DNA of 33,401 nt from Candidatus Zhuqueibacterota bacterium (GCA_029261995.1 JAJDAF010000009.1:1-33401), one strand, 5' to 3'. Shown: positions 1-8,727, counted from the stretch's first letter. A program made the numbers and translations. Notes: generated by a model not told the origin, from the letters alone.

Positions 1-87
1 AACGGAAAAACACCGATGGAAGTCTTCAAAACCGGCTTGTCAAAGAACTTCAAATGGCAGGAAAAAGCTAAAACAAAAGCCCAATAA
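1..87 (+). CDS. C-terminal tail of an IS transposase/integrase (partial, runs off left edge)
   Basis: The first frame is open from base 1 to a TAA at 85-87 and encodes 28 residues containing NGKTPMEVFKTGL followed by a lysine-rich end. A motif of the type 'NGKTPxExF' close to the C-terminus is characteristic of the rve-type DDE transposases of the IS481/IS3 group; the rest of the gene lies outside the window. Bases 101-140 after the stop (containing ACTGTCAGGTCAATACGATC) may hold the right end of the element, but no partner inverted repeat is visible here, so this is not established. The exact IS family cannot be fixed from so short a tail. Confidence 0.5.
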   Translation, partial: NGKTPMEVFKTGLSKNFKWQEKAKTKAQ

Positions 88-165
88 TTTATCAACGCCC
101 AGAGGAACCAACTGTCAGGTCAATACGATCATTGTACACAAAATTGTGGACAATATCGTTATTGA

Positions 166-1566
166 TCATTTACTCGGGCTATAGGGCATCATTCTCGAAA
201 AGCCAGCATTTAGTGGAGCTGCCGCTGACGTCATATCATAATTAATAATAACATCATAGTAATCTCTTGAAACATTTCTATAGTAGTGGACTGGATTGCC
301 ATCGAATGCTGATCCTATCAACATAAATAGCCTGGGTGTCGAAAACCAGCTTCCCAACTCTGACTCAGTTGGAATATCAGCTAACCTAAGAATGAAATTA
401 TCGAGTTTTGCATTGAAAAAGATATCATTCAAAGAGTCCTCCAGTGGGTCGGTATTGATTGTTTGCACGTCTAAACCGCCAAATTCACCTGGCGCAAGAT
501 GAGTAAAAGAATAGAAAGAACCCTTCGAAAAACTGAATCCTACAATTTGATATTGGTCGTCAATTTCACCTTTTAGGAAGGACCCCATTGAGCCTCCACC
601 GCGCATGTAATTTGCATCATTTGACACATGGCCGTTATGTGCCCAGATTGCTATTTTTGTATTTCCTCCGAACAAGTTAGAAAGCCAGATTGAATTCTCA
701 GCCATATATTTGTCCCGGTAATTTACACGGTAATCATTATGTGTAGATGCAAATATTACGTCATTTGTTTGCTGCATATTTCTTACAAGCTGTCTAATAT
801 ACTGGTATTCCCAATCTGATGATTTGGAAATTAATTCACTTTCAATATCAGTTAGTCTTGTCAGGACACTCGTAAGACTATCAGATATTTCGCGTTTTCT
901 GATTCTATCTATGTTCCTATAGTATGCATAAAGAGCTGGAAATGAAGTGTTGTTCATGGCTTTAATCATATTAAGTGTCGGATCTATTTCATCGATGAAT
1001 TCTGGTTTTACTTTGCTAAAATAGTCCAGCAGCAAATCTGGTTGATATGTCATAAATTGGCAATCAAAACCGATGTAATGAATCTTATCTTCCTCGGATT
1101 TGCCATCATTATATGTTTTCATCCAATATAATAACTCCATAACTTCGTAGGTACGCCAGGTCCAAAAGTGCATCTTAGTCTTCATTAAGTCAGTGAGATT
1201 GCCTTCACCTTTGGTCACATATCTATCAAAATAGATTGACTCGCCAAAATCGCTTTCGAACCCAAAAACTTTGAAATTGTGATTTTGCACTAAGTACTTG
1301 AAGATTCTGTGCTTCAGTTGAAAGAACTCCTTGGTGCCATGAGTGGCCTCCCCTAGGCCAACAATTCGACTGTTACCTAAATATGACAAAGGCAGCAAAT
1401 CATCATTATTTAGTTCAGGTGAGGCACCACTAATTGGATAAATTAGGTCATCTAATTGTGACTCCGGCGTTGATGGGCCTATCGGTGATGACTCTTTTGT
1501 TTTATCACAGGCTAAAATTGCTACGGATAGACTAATCACCAGGGCTGCTATAGATTTGCTATTCAT
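166..1566 (-). CDS. Erythromycin esterase-like lipoprotein
   Basis: A 466-residue member of the erythromycin esterase family (PF05139-like). The N-terminus is a lipoprotein signal with lipobox ILAC and Cys20, so the mature protein should be membrane-anchored outside the cytoplasm. The family motif GEATHG (Glu73, His76), the segment FGFESDFGES (Glu104) and WAHNGHVS (His310, His313) match the conserved Glu/His set known from EreB/EreC-type enzymes. Those hydrolyse the macrolide lactone, but most environmental homologues have no proven substrate, so macrolide resistance should not be assumed. The gene is clearly more A+T-rich than the genes to its right and lies directly behind a transposase tail, which suggests acquisition. 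It has no same-strand partner within a short gap; the next minus-strand gene starts from a separate stretch. Confidence 0.85.
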   Translation of the reverse strand: MNSKSIAALVISLSVAILACDKTKESSPIGPSTPESQLDDLIYPISGASPELNNDDLLPLSYLGNSRIVGLGEATHGTKEFFQLKHRIFKYLVQNHNFKVFGFESDFGESIYFDRYVTKGEGNLTDLMKTKMHFWTWRTYEVMELLYWMKTYNDGKSEEDKIHYIGFDCQFMTYQPDLLLDYFSKVKPEFIDEIDPTLNMIKAMNNTSFPALYAYYRNIDRIRKREISDSLTSVLTRLTDIESELISKSSDWEYQYIRQLVRNMQQTNDVIFASTHNDYRVNYRDKYMAENSIWLSNLFGGNTKIAIWAHNGHVSNDANYMRGGGSMGSFLKGEIDDQYQIVGFSFSKGSFYSFTHLAPGEFGGLDVQTINTDPLEDSLNDIFFNAKLDNFILRLADIPTESELGSWFSTPRLFMLIGSAFDGNPVHYYRNVSRDYYDVIINYDMTSAAAPLNAGFSRMMPYSPSK

Positions 1567-1651
1567 GAGTTGAGTCCTCTTCAGAACTGAATTGGATATT
1601 TTGGAAATTCTATGAACGTATCCCTATCGGGCCTCTAGGATTGTCGCGTGG

Positions 1652-2941
1652 CTAGACACTGAATTGTGAAGAGTCATCTGCTTCATGTATTTCCGTTGCT
1701 GCCCGAAGTCCCGAAACGAGTGCTCCCTGTATCCAGCCACGATTCTCCGAGGCGTGGTCGCCGGCGAAATGGATCCGGCCTTCAGCAGTTCCAATGTGTG
1801 AGCTTAGAGCAGCATCCTGAGCAGCCGTTGGCGCTGCGTACGCGCCGCCCGACCACTTCTGGAGAGCCCACGAATGGGAGGCGCCGTGCTGCAAGTGACC
1901 TGAAGCACCCGGGAAAACACTGTTCCACCGACTGAGCACATGTTCAACCCGGCTGTCGTCGCTGAGTTGGTCCAACTCGACTGCCCGACTGCCACGTAAA
2001 TAGGACAGGAGCACGCCCCTGGGTCCTTCCCGATCCCAACTCGGGTGCCACATTTCCTCTGGCCAGTCCGTGTTGGCCCAACCGTTCAGTTGTTCGCCCT
2101 CCCAAAATCGCAGTGCAAATTGCGCGAACACCCGGGTGGAGGCCCTGTAATTGAAGCCGCCATTACTCGCCGCTATTTTTTCAGAAGAAAGCGCAGGTGT
2201 GAAGTGAATCAGGTTCAATACCGGCAAGGGTGCAGTGCAGAGGACGCGGTCTGCGCTAAATTCGGCTCCGTTGGCGGCGCGCACGACTACAACGCCGCCG
2301 GCCTTTTGCTCAATGGCTACAACGGGTGTGGCGAGATGGATTTGCCCGGCAAGGGAGTCGGCAAAGGCCCGTGGCAGTCTCTCCATACCGCCCCGGATCT
2401 TCACGAACTCCTTATGCTTGGCCGCGCTTGGCCAGGGCCGATTCTCGAGAAAATCATTAGCGGAGACCACGGTTCGGCTGCCATCTGAAAACTCCACATA
2501 TGAGCCCGATCTTGGATAAAAGGGAACAAGCGCTAGCCCGAAATAATCCGAATACGCAAGTGTAAGATTGTGGTCTGGAGGAATTCGGGCCGCCCCGGCC
2601 TCCGCATAATGGCCATCGGAAAAGGGCGCTCGCAGGGTCAAGACCCGCCCGCCTATTCGATTTCTCGCTTCCAGAATCGTCACACTATGGCCGGCTTGAG
2701 CAAGCTCGTACCCTGCCACCAGACCGGACAGACCCGCTCCAATAATCACCACGCGCTTTGCGGGCCGGTTTCCGAGCAGCTTTCCTGGTGATTCATTGCT
2801 GGGTTGCAGGGGAGAATCATTGCATGACACAAATGCCATTCCAGCCACAAGCACTATGCCTTGGCGGAGAAAGTGCCTACGACTTATATCAGACATCTGG
2901 CAATCGAGTTCAGGTGACTCTGCTGTAGCGTTGTCTTTCAT
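1652..2941 (-). CDS. Tat-exported flavin monoamine oxidase family protein
   Basis: A 429-residue FAD-dependent amine oxidase. Residues 20-26 (SRRHFLR) form a twin-arginine export motif, followed by a hydrophobic stretch and lipobox-like FVSC with Cys40, so the enzyme is probably exported folded with its FAD and possibly lipidated. The dinucleotide-binding segment VVIIGAGLSGLVAGYELAQ, the following LEARNRIGGRV, and the C-terminal FAD motif (HFAGDHASENRGWIQGAL) are the standard signatures of the monoamine oxidase/L-amino acid oxidase group. The substrate is unknown. The start at 2941 is preferred because GGCAGG lies just upstream; the second ATG at 2896 has no such site. It is transcribed divergently from the M49 peptidase across a 350-base gap. 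Confidence 0.88.
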   Translation of the reverse strand: MKDNATAESPELDCQMSDISRRHFLRQGIVLVAGMAFVSCNDSPLQPSNESPGKLLGNRPAKRVVIIGAGLSGLVAGYELAQAGHSVTILEARNRIGGRVLTLRAPFSDGHYAEAGAARIPPDHNLTLAYSDYFGLALVPFYPRSGSYVEFSDGSRTVVSANDFLENRPWPSAAKHKEFVKIRGGMERLPRAFADSLAGQIHLATPVVAIEQKAGGVVVVRAANGAEFSADRVLCTAPLPVLNLIHFTPALSSEKIAASNGGFNYRASTRVFAQFALRFWEGEQLNGWANTDWPEEMWHPSWDREGPRGVLLSYLRGSRAVELDQLSDDSRVEHVLSRWNSVFPGASGHLQHGASHSWALQKWSGGAYAAPTAAQDAALSSHIGTAEGRIHFAGDHASENRGWIQGALVSGLRAATEIHEADDSSQFSV

Positions 2942-3234
2942 CTTACCTGCCTTTGGCTATGTCATTATCCTTTGCCAGGTTGAATATGCTGCTAACGATG
3001 TTTCGTTGTGGGAATAGCGGTTTTGGTGTTTAGTCATCGCGGTTGGAGTTCGAGATGGTGCCGGCCCGTGGGCGACAAATCAACGGTGAACTCGATCCGC
3101 GAGTACTATACAGCGTTATGCAGTACGATATTTCGTTAAGCGGAGCATTTCCTCCCCCTTCTTGAGTCTCCGCGGCTGGAATCACCACAAAAAGCAAAGA
3201 CGGGAAGAAAAAGCAAGACAAATCATTCTCTTTA

Positions 3235-3263
3235 TTGCACTATTCCTTTGTTTAGCATATATT
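3235..3263 (+). promoter_or_regulatory. Candidate sigma70-type promoter for the M49 peptidase gene
   Basis: TTGCAC at 3235-3240 and TATATT at 3258-3263 are separated by 17 bases and end 29 bases before the ATG. The -10 is one base from consensus, the -35 is weak. An AGG-containing ribosome site (CGAGGTG) follows at about 3281-3287. The remainder of the 2942-3292 gap shows no convincing gene; only a 63-codon minus-strand frame without recognisable features is present. Confidence 0.4.
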
Positions 3264-3292
3264 CTCCCGAACTATAAAAACCGAGGTGATTC

Positions 3293-5335
3293 ATGAAATC
3301 AGTCATATTCTGTATCATGCTGTTTGTGGCGGGTGTTTTGGCATCGTGCACACAAACTGGCGACACCGGTTCTGACTTCGAATACCAGACAGACCAGTTC
3401 GCCGATCTCAGAATCCTGCGCTACCAGGTGCCGGGTTTTGAGGAGTTGCAGCCCAAACAAAAAGAGCTGCTTTACTATCTGTATCAGGCCGGGCTTTCGG
3501 GCCGGGAGATGATCTACGACCAGAACTACAAGCACAATCTTCTGGTCAAGCGCACCCTGGAAGCCATTGTCGGCTCCTACACGGGAGACCGAACTTCAGA
3601 GGAGTTCGGCAAGTTCATGGTCTACACGAAGCGCGTCTGGTTCGCGAACGGCATTCACCACCACTACTCCAGCGACAAGTTTGTTCCGGAGTTCTCGCAG
3701 CTCTACTTTGAAGAGCTGGTGCGCAACTCCCCGGACGCGTTGAAGTATTCCACCAACGGCGGTTCCCCGGATGGGCTGATCGCGAAGCTGACCCCAATCA
3801 TGTTTGACCCGGAAGTGGACAGCAAACGTGTCAACCTGGATCCGGAGGTGGACCTGGTTGCCCGCTCGGCTAACAATTATTATGAAGGCGTGACGCAAAA
3901 GGAAGTGGAGGCTTACTACGCACGCGTTGCCGACAAGAGCGACAAGACGCCCATCTCTTATGGTCTCAATTCCAAGATGGTGCGGGAAAACGGCAAAGTC
4001 GTGGAGAAAGTCTGGAAAGTCGGCGGCATGTACACGGCCGCTATCGAGAAAATCGTGTACTGGCTTGAAAAGGCGAGCACGGTTGCCGAGAACGACAAAC
4101 AAAAGGCTGCGCTCGACAGACTGATCGAATACTACAAGACCGGCGATTTAGAGAAGTTCGACGAATACAACATCGCCTGGGTAAATGACACGGATTCTCC
4201 CATCGATGTGGTCAACGGCTTTATCGAGGTGTACGGTGACGCCATGGGCTATCGTGGCGCATTTGAATCCGTCGTGTCCATTCGGGACGTCGAGGCCACC
4301 AAACGCATTGCGGCCATCGGCAATGAAGCGCAGTGGTTTGAGGACAACTCGCCTCTGATGGAAGGACACAAAAAGGCCAACGTCAAAGGCATTTCGGCAA
4401 AAGTCATTACCGTCGTTGTCGAGTCCGGCGATTCATCGCCTTCAACACCGGTGGGCATCAATTTGCCAAACGCAAACTGGATTCGGGCAGAGCACGGTTC
4501 GAAATCCGTCAGTCTCGGCAACATCAGCAACTCCTACAGTGAGGCCTCCAAGTCGAGCGGCTATCTGGAAGAGTTCGCCTATTCACCCGAGGAGATTGCG
4601 CTCGGCAAGAAATACGGCACGCTTGCCGGCAATCTGCACACGGACATGCACGAAGTGATTGGCCACGCCTCCGGCCAAATCAATGAGGGCATCGGTACTC
4701 CCAAAGAGACCTTGAAAAATTATTCATCTGCTCTCGAAGAGGGTCGTGCGGATCTGGTCTCTCTGTACTACATGATGGATCCGAAACTCGTGGAGATCGG
4801 TGTTATGCCGTCGCAGGATGTCGGCAAATCGGCTTATAACGGTTACATCCGCAACGGTCTCATGTGGCAGCTGCGCCGGCTGAAACTCGGTGATAACATC
4901 GAGCAATCGCACATGCGCAATCGTCAGATGGTTTCTTCCTGGGTCTACGAGCATGGCAAGGAAGAGAACGTTATCGAGAAGAAAGTGGAGAACGACAAGA
5001 CTTATTTTGTCATCAATGACTACCAGAAACTGCGCACTTTGTTCGGTGAGTTACTGCGCGAAGTACAGCGCATCAAGTCCGAGGGCGATTTCGAAGCCGG
5101 CAAGGCGCTGGTGGAGACTTACGGTGTCAAAGTCGATGCTGAAATCCACAAAGAGGTTCTGGCGCGTGCGGAAAAACTCGACATTGCGCCTTACTCCGGC
5201 TTTATCAATCCGAAGCTGGTGGCGGTGATGGAAGGCGAGGCGATTGTGGATGTGAAGATTGAGTACCCGGATGATTTCGTCGCGCAGATGATGGAATACG
5301 CGAAAGACTACGCTTTTCTGCCGACGTATAATTAA
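3293..5335 (+). CDS. Dipeptidyl-peptidase III (M49) family metallopeptidase, lipoprotein
   Basis: A 680-residue zinc peptidase. The hexapeptide HEVIGH (His453, Glu454, His458) is the HExxGH signature of family M49, in which two His bind zinc and the Glu is catalytic. The second family motif EEGRAD (residues 482-487) supplies the third zinc ligand. Family members release dipeptides from the N-terminus of short peptides. The N-terminus carries a lipoprotein signal ending LASC with Cys19, so this version should sit on the periplasmic or outer face, unlike cytosolic eukaryotic DPP III. Length is normal for bacterial M49 proteins. A ribosome site (GAGGTG) sits 5 bases before the ATG, and a strong hairpin terminator follows at 5370. 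It appears to be a single-gene transcript. Confidence 0.93.
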   Translation: MKSVIFCIMLFVAGVLASCTQTGDTGSDFEYQTDQFADLRILRYQVPGFEELQPKQKELLYYLYQAGLSGREMIYDQNYKHNLLVKRTLEAIVGSYTGDRTSEEFGKFMVYTKRVWFANGIHHHYSSDKFVPEFSQLYFEELVRNSPDALKYSTNGGSPDGLIAKLTPIMFDPEVDSKRVNLDPEVDLVARSANNYYEGVTQKEVEAYYARVADKSDKTPISYGLNSKMVRENGKVVEKVWKVGGMYTAAIEKIVYWLEKASTVAENDKQKAALDRLIEYYKTGDLEKFDEYNIAWVNDTDSPIDVVNGFIEVYGDAMGYRGAFESVVSIRDVEATKRIAAIGNEAQWFEDNSPLMEGHKKANVKGISAKVITVVVESGDSSPSTPVGINLPNANWIRAEHGSKSVSLGNISNSYSEASKSSGYLEEFAYSPEEIALGKKYGTLAGNLHTDMHEVIGHASGQINEGIGTPKETLKNYSSALEEGRADLVSLYYMMDPKLVEIGVMPSQDVGKSAYNGYIRNGLMWQLRRLKLGDNIEQSHMRNRQMVSSWVYEHGKEENVIEKKVENDKTYFVINDYQKLRTLFGELLREVQRIKSEGDFEAGKALVETYGVKVDAEIHKEVLARAEKLDIAPYSGFINPKLVAVMEGEAIVDVKIEYPDDFVAQMMEYAKDYAFLPTYN

Positions 5336-5369
5336 GTTGGACGAATACTAGAATCGTCAAACGACAAGA

Positions 5370-5408
5370 AAGCCCGGTGCAGTTATTTGCGCTGGGCTTT
5401 TGTTTTTT
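5370..5408 (+). terminator. Rho-independent terminator of the M49 peptidase gene
   Basis: AAGCCCGGTGC (5370-5380) pairs along all 11 positions, with G-T wobbles, with GCGCTGGGCTT (5389-5399). The loop is AGTTATTT, and the hairpin is followed by TTGTTTTTT. It lies 35 bases past the peptidase stop codon. Confidence 0.8.
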
Positions 5409-5432
5409 CCGCCACGGACTTATTCTGATTTT

Positions 5433-5482
5433 CACGGATTCTTATCTCCCAAATCACTGAAATCGGAGATTCATCTGTGACA
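5433..5482. repeat. Dispersed repeat, CACGGAT...ATC(C/T)GTG family, copy 1
   Basis: This 50-base unit begins CACGGATTC and ends TTCATCTGTGACA. It aligns without gaps to 5733-5782 exactly 300 bases away, with most positions identical. Each copy has the same inverted ends (CACGGAT against ATCYGTG). Related sequence also occurs at 8829-8862 and 8999-9031. Confidence 0.6.
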
Positions 5483-5607
5483 CCCTTTCAGAGTGTGGGG
5501 ATTCTGATTCATTCGTACCCCGGGTACGCTACGCTTAACCTTGGGCTTTGGTGTAGTACCGCTTTGCGGTAAGCCACATTCATGCTCAACGCCTTGCCGA
5601 AGGCGTG
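5480..5607. repeat. Hairpin-rich intergenic repeat element (GTACCCCGGGTAC core)
   Basis: This gene-free block holds a chain of short palindromes. They are CACCCTTTCAGAGTGTG, the perfect palindrome GTACCCCGGGTAC at 5516-5528, ACCGCTTTGCGGT near 5559-5571, and GCCTTGCCGAAGGC at 5591-5604. The arrangement ('CCCTTTCAG...GGGTACGCTACGC...') resembles intergenic palindromic repeats seen in many copies in several environmental bacterial genomes. No coding capacity is evident in the 5336-5824 interval. Confidence 0.5.
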
Positions 5608-5623
5608 AATCCAGACTAGAAAC

Positions 5624-5661
5624 AAAGACGCCCGCTGCAGCTATTTGCGTCGGGCGTCTTT
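5624..5661. terminator. Strong hairpin, possible terminator of the aldehyde dehydrogenase transcript
   Basis: AAAGACGCCCG (5624-5634) and CGGGCGTCTTT (5651-5661) form a perfect 11-base stem that continues inward through TGC/GCG. The loop AGCTATTT is nearly identical to the AGTTATTT loop of the 5370 terminator. On the minus strand it is followed by GTTTCTAG, about 160 bases past the aldehyde dehydrogenase stop; on the plus strand by GTCTTCG. It may act in both directions, or it may be a copy of the same hairpin unit as at 5370. Confidence 0.5.
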
Positions 5662-5732
5662 GTCTTCGCGTTTGATTCGCCACCTCCGAATCTCAGAAAC
5701 CCAAGTCACTCAAGCCTTGCAGCCAGCGAAAG

Positions 5733-5795
5733 CACGGATTCCTCTTCCCCAAGTTGGTGAAATCCATGTTTCATCCGTGTCAATCCGTGGCCAGC
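5733..5795. repeat. Dispersed repeat, CACGGAT...ATCCGTG family, copy 2
   Basis: CACGGATTC at 5733 and TTTCATCCGTGTCA at its other side repeat the layout of 5433-5482. The unit continues into CAATCCGTGGCCAGCAGG. The direct copies 300 bases apart bracket the palindromic element and the second hairpin. Confidence 0.55.
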
Positions 5796-5824
5796 AGGAA
5801 TGAAAGAAGAAGCGCGAAACTGTC

Positions 5825-7285
5825 CTAATTCAAATCAACCCAAACCGTTTTGCTGTTGGTGTAAAACTCCTGAATCGACTCCATCCCCGACTCTTTGCCA
5901 AAACCGGACATCTTGTTGCCGCCGTAGGGCGAGGCCGCGTCATACATGTTGTAGGTGTTGATCCAGACGGTGCCGGCCTGGATTTTCTGCGCCACTTGGT
6001 GCGCCTTCTTGACATCGCGCGTCCAGATGCCGGCAGCCAGGCCGTAGAGAGAATCGTTGGCTTGCGCGACAGCGTCGGCGACATCAGAGAATTTGATCAC
6101 GGAAAGCACGGGTCCGAAGATTTCCTCCTGGGCGATGCGCATGCTGTTTTTGACTTCGGTAAACACGGTTGGTTTGAAGAAGAAGCCTTTGCCGCCATTG
6201 CCAATGTCATGCTTCTCGCCACCTGCACTCAGGGTGGCGCCGGCCTCTCTGCCGACGCTGACGTACTCTGAAACTTTCTCGAGCTGCACCTGCGAAACCA
6301 GCGGCCCGAGCCGGGTGTTTTCGTCCATCGGGTCGCCGGGGACCATTTTGTTGGCGCGCGCGCTCAGTTTCTCGGCAAACTCATCGTACGCGGATTCCTC
6401 CACAAACAGCCTGGAGCCCGCTGTACAGACTTCGCCCTTGTTGTAGAAAATCGCGGCCGCGGCCATCTTGACGGATAAGTCGAGGTCGGCATCGGCAAAC
6501 ACGATGTTCGGAGACTTTCCGCCCAGCTCCAGCGAAAGCTTCTTGACGTTGACCGCGCCGCCGCGCATGATGCCCTGGCCCACGCCGGTCGAGCCGGTGA
6601 ATGAAATGCCGTCCACCAGCTCCGAATCGACAATCGCCTGGCCCGCGGTTCGGCCTTCTCCGGAAACCACGTTGAGAACGCCCTCCGGCAAACCGGCCTC
6701 CATGCCAAGCTCGCCGAGCCTGAGCGCGGTGAGCGAAGAAATCTCAGCGGGTTTGAGCACGACGCTGTTGCCGCTGGCAAGCGCCGGCGCCACTTTGCGC
6801 GACGCGATCAGGAGTGGAAAATTCCAGGGGACGATGAGACCCAACACGCCAACCGGTTCACGCACTGTGTAGTGAAAGAAATTGCCATTCACCGGGATGG
6901 TCTCGCCATGAATCTTGGTTGCCGCGCCGGCAAAATAGCGAAAGACGTCCGCCGCCATGGGGATGTCGATCGACATGGTTTCCCGGATCGGCTTGCCGGT
7001 GTCGCGGGTCTCCAGCTCTGCCAGCTCCTGCCGGTTCTGCATGATTAGGTCCGCCAGCTTCCACAGGACTTTGCCGCGCCGACTGGCCGGAGCACTGGCC
7101 CACTTGCCGGCATCAAAGGCTTTGCGCGACGAGAGAATGGCGGCCTCAGCATCTTCCTTGCCGGCGCGTGGATATTCGGCAAAGGCCTCTTCATTGGCGG
7201 GATTTATGGACCGGCAGGTTTCTCCGGAGAGCGAGTCAGCCGGCTTGCCGTCGATGATCATCTGTTTTTTAAGGAGCTTTGACAT
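5825..7285 (-). CDS. NAD(P)-dependent aldehyde dehydrogenase
   Basis: A 486-residue ALDH-superfamily enzyme of normal length. Visible active-site features are PWN (Asn155), the nucleotide-binding VLKPA (Lys178), FTGSTGVGQ (229-237), LELGGKSPN with general-base Glu253, and GEVCTAGSRL with nucleophile Cys287. It oxidises an aldehyde to an acid using NAD or NADP. The sequence resembles betaine/phenylacetaldehyde-type ALDHs. It begins 11 bases after the boxB stop with an AGAGG ribosome site, so it is almost certainly co-transcribed with boxB. In box operons an ALDH (BoxD) oxidises 3,4-dehydroadipyl-CoA semialdehyde. That role is possible here by position, but nothing in the sequence specifically identifies BoxD. 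Confidence 0.92.
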   Translation of the reverse strand: MSKLLKKQMIIDGKPADSLSGETCRSINPANEEAFAEYPRAGKEDAEAAILSSRKAFDAGKWASAPASRRGKVLWKLADLIMQNRQELAELETRDTGKPIRETMSIDIPMAADVFRYFAGAATKIHGETIPVNGNFFHYTVREPVGVLGLIVPWNFPLLIASRKVAPALASGNSVVLKPAEISSLTALRLGELGMEAGLPEGVLNVVSGEGRTAGQAIVDSELVDGISFTGSTGVGQGIMRGGAVNVKKLSLELGGKSPNIVFADADLDLSVKMAAAAIFYNKGEVCTAGSRLFVEESAYDEFAEKLSARANKMVPGDPMDENTRLGPLVSQVQLEKVSEYVSVGREAGATLSAGGEKHDIGNGGKGFFFKPTVFTEVKNSMRIAQEEIFGPVLSVIKFSDVADAVAQANDSLYGLAAGIWTRDVKKAHQVAQKIQAGTVWINTYNMYDAASPYGGNKMSGFGKESGMESIQEFYTNSKTVWVDLN

Positions 7286-7296
7286 TTCAGCCTCTG

Positions 7297-8727
7297 TTAG
7301 TGTATTTTGACGTATTCGAACTCAACGGGCTGACCATTGATGCCTCTGGCCGGCGGCGATATCCAGTTCGCAAACTTGCCCGGTTCAGAAATCGGTGTCA
7401 TGATGCTATCGAGATAACTCTTGTCGGCCTTGGTCGGGAACCACTCTTGCTCACTACGGCGTTTGAATTCGTCCTCGGTGATTCGCTTTGTGCCATCTGG
7501 TGTGTAGCATTGGCCGGCGTAAACCCCAAGATTGCGATTGAAGCGCTTGGATGGCAACGTGAGCCGTTGTTCGGCCCCTTCCTGCTCCAGAATCTTGTTC
7601 CATTTGTCGAGCGCCCGGGTGCAGTCGGCCATATAATCGTCGCGCAGGATGGCATTCATGGCCCGCCGCATGGGTATTTCGTTGTCCAGTTCCCGGCCCC
7701 TTTCGTCCAGGATGGAGTAGCGATAGCCTTCGTCCAGGCCGGAAGCATTCGGGTGTTTCTTGCGATTGGTTTCGTTGAAGCGTCCTTTCAGGGCCGACGA
7801 AAAGTAGTTGGCGGCGTTGCTGGAATCTTCACCTCCAAACAGGTCAAGGCAGGAGGAGAACCAGTAGTTGAAGTACTTTTGCACGATGTCCAGCGGCACG
7901 CCAGCCAATTTTCTGACATCGCCCCCCGGAGCTTCTTTCATCAACTGGGCGGTGCGTTTGATGGTTCTTGCGAGGCCGGTCTCGCCAACAAAGAGATGGT
8001 GCGCTTCCTCGGTGAGCATGAATTGGCAGGTTCTCCGGAGCGGGTCAAATGCGCTTTCAGCCAATGCCGCAAGCTGATATTTGCCGTCGCGGTCGGTGAA
8101 CATGGCGAAGCAGAAGAAGTCCAGCCAGTTGGTAACCGGCTCATTGAAGGTGTCCAGAATTCGCGGGTGGTCTTCGTGCGCGCTTCTTCTGGTGAGCAGA
8201 TCATGCGCCTCTTCGCGGCCGTCTCTGCCGAAGTAGCCGTGCAGCAGAAAAACCATAGCCCAGAGATGGCGGCCTTCTTCCACGTTGACCTGGAACAAGT
8301 TGCGCATGTCGTACAGGCTCGGTGCGGTCCTGCCCAACAGGCTTTGCTGTTCCACGGACGCCGGTTCGGTATCGCCCTGGGTCACGATCAGGCGTTTGAG
8401 TTCTTTGCGGTACTCGCCCGGCACATCCTGCCAGACCGGATCTCCGATGTTGTCGCCGTGCGAGATGGTTCGGCCTTCTTCTTCCGGGGTCATGAAGATG
8501 CCCCAGCGGTAGTCCGGCATCTTGACGTAGTCGAAATGGGCCCAGCCGCCGCGCTCGACGCTGATGGCCGTTCGCAGGTAAATGTCACTCTGCTGGAAGC
8601 CTGCCGGCCCGACCTCCATCCACCAGTCGGCGTAATCGGGCAGCCATCTCTCGAGTGCGCGCTGCAATCTTTTGTCGTCCGAAAGGTTGACATTGTTTGG
8701 AATTGCTGTTGAGTAGTCTACTTTCAT
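7297..8727 (-). CDS. boxB: Benzoyl-CoA 2,3-epoxidase oxygenase subunit BoxB
   Basis: A 476-residue di-iron oxygenase subunit. The protein matches BoxB along its length (start NVNLSDDKRLQRALERWLPD, then DYRWGIFMTPEEEG). It carries the two ExxH iron-binding motifs Glu151-x-x-His154 (EEGRHLW) and Glu241-x-x-His244 (TEEAHHLF), with Glu121 and Asp212 at spacing consistent with the remaining ligands. BoxB, supplied with electrons by the reductase BoxA, converts benzoyl-CoA and O2 to 2,3-epoxybenzoyl-CoA in the cytoplasm. A GAGG site precedes the ATG. The gene lies between boxC and an aldehyde dehydrogenase, as expected for the box pathway, but 345 bases of repeat-rich DNA separate it from boxC. No boxA is visible in the window. 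Confidence 0.93.
   Translation of the reverse strand: MKVDYSTAIPNNVNLSDDKRLQRALERWLPDYADWWMEVGPAGFQQSDIYLRTAISVERGGWAHFDYVKMPDYRWGIFMTPEEEGRTISHGDNIGDPVWQDVPGEYRKELKRLIVTQGDTEPASVEQQSLLGRTAPSLYDMRNLFQVNVEEGRHLWAMVFLLHGYFGRDGREEAHDLLTRRSAHEDHPRILDTFNEPVTNWLDFFCFAMFTDRDGKYQLAALAESAFDPLRRTCQFMLTEEAHHLFVGETGLARTIKRTAQLMKEAPGGDVRKLAGVPLDIVQKYFNYWFSSCLDLFGGEDSSNAANYFSSALKGRFNETNRKKHPNASGLDEGYRYSILDERGRELDNEIPMRRAMNAILRDDYMADCTRALDKWNKILEQEGAEQRLTLPSKRFNRNLGVYAGQCYTPDGTKRITEDEFKRRSEQEWFPTKADKSYLDSIMTPISEPGKFANWISPPARGINGQPVEFEYVKIH

Noticed and set aside
7279-8712. A 477-codon open frame antisense to boxB
   Set aside because: It is the exact shadow of a gene with clear BoxB motifs; its translation has no recognisable domain and arises from G+C-rich codon use.
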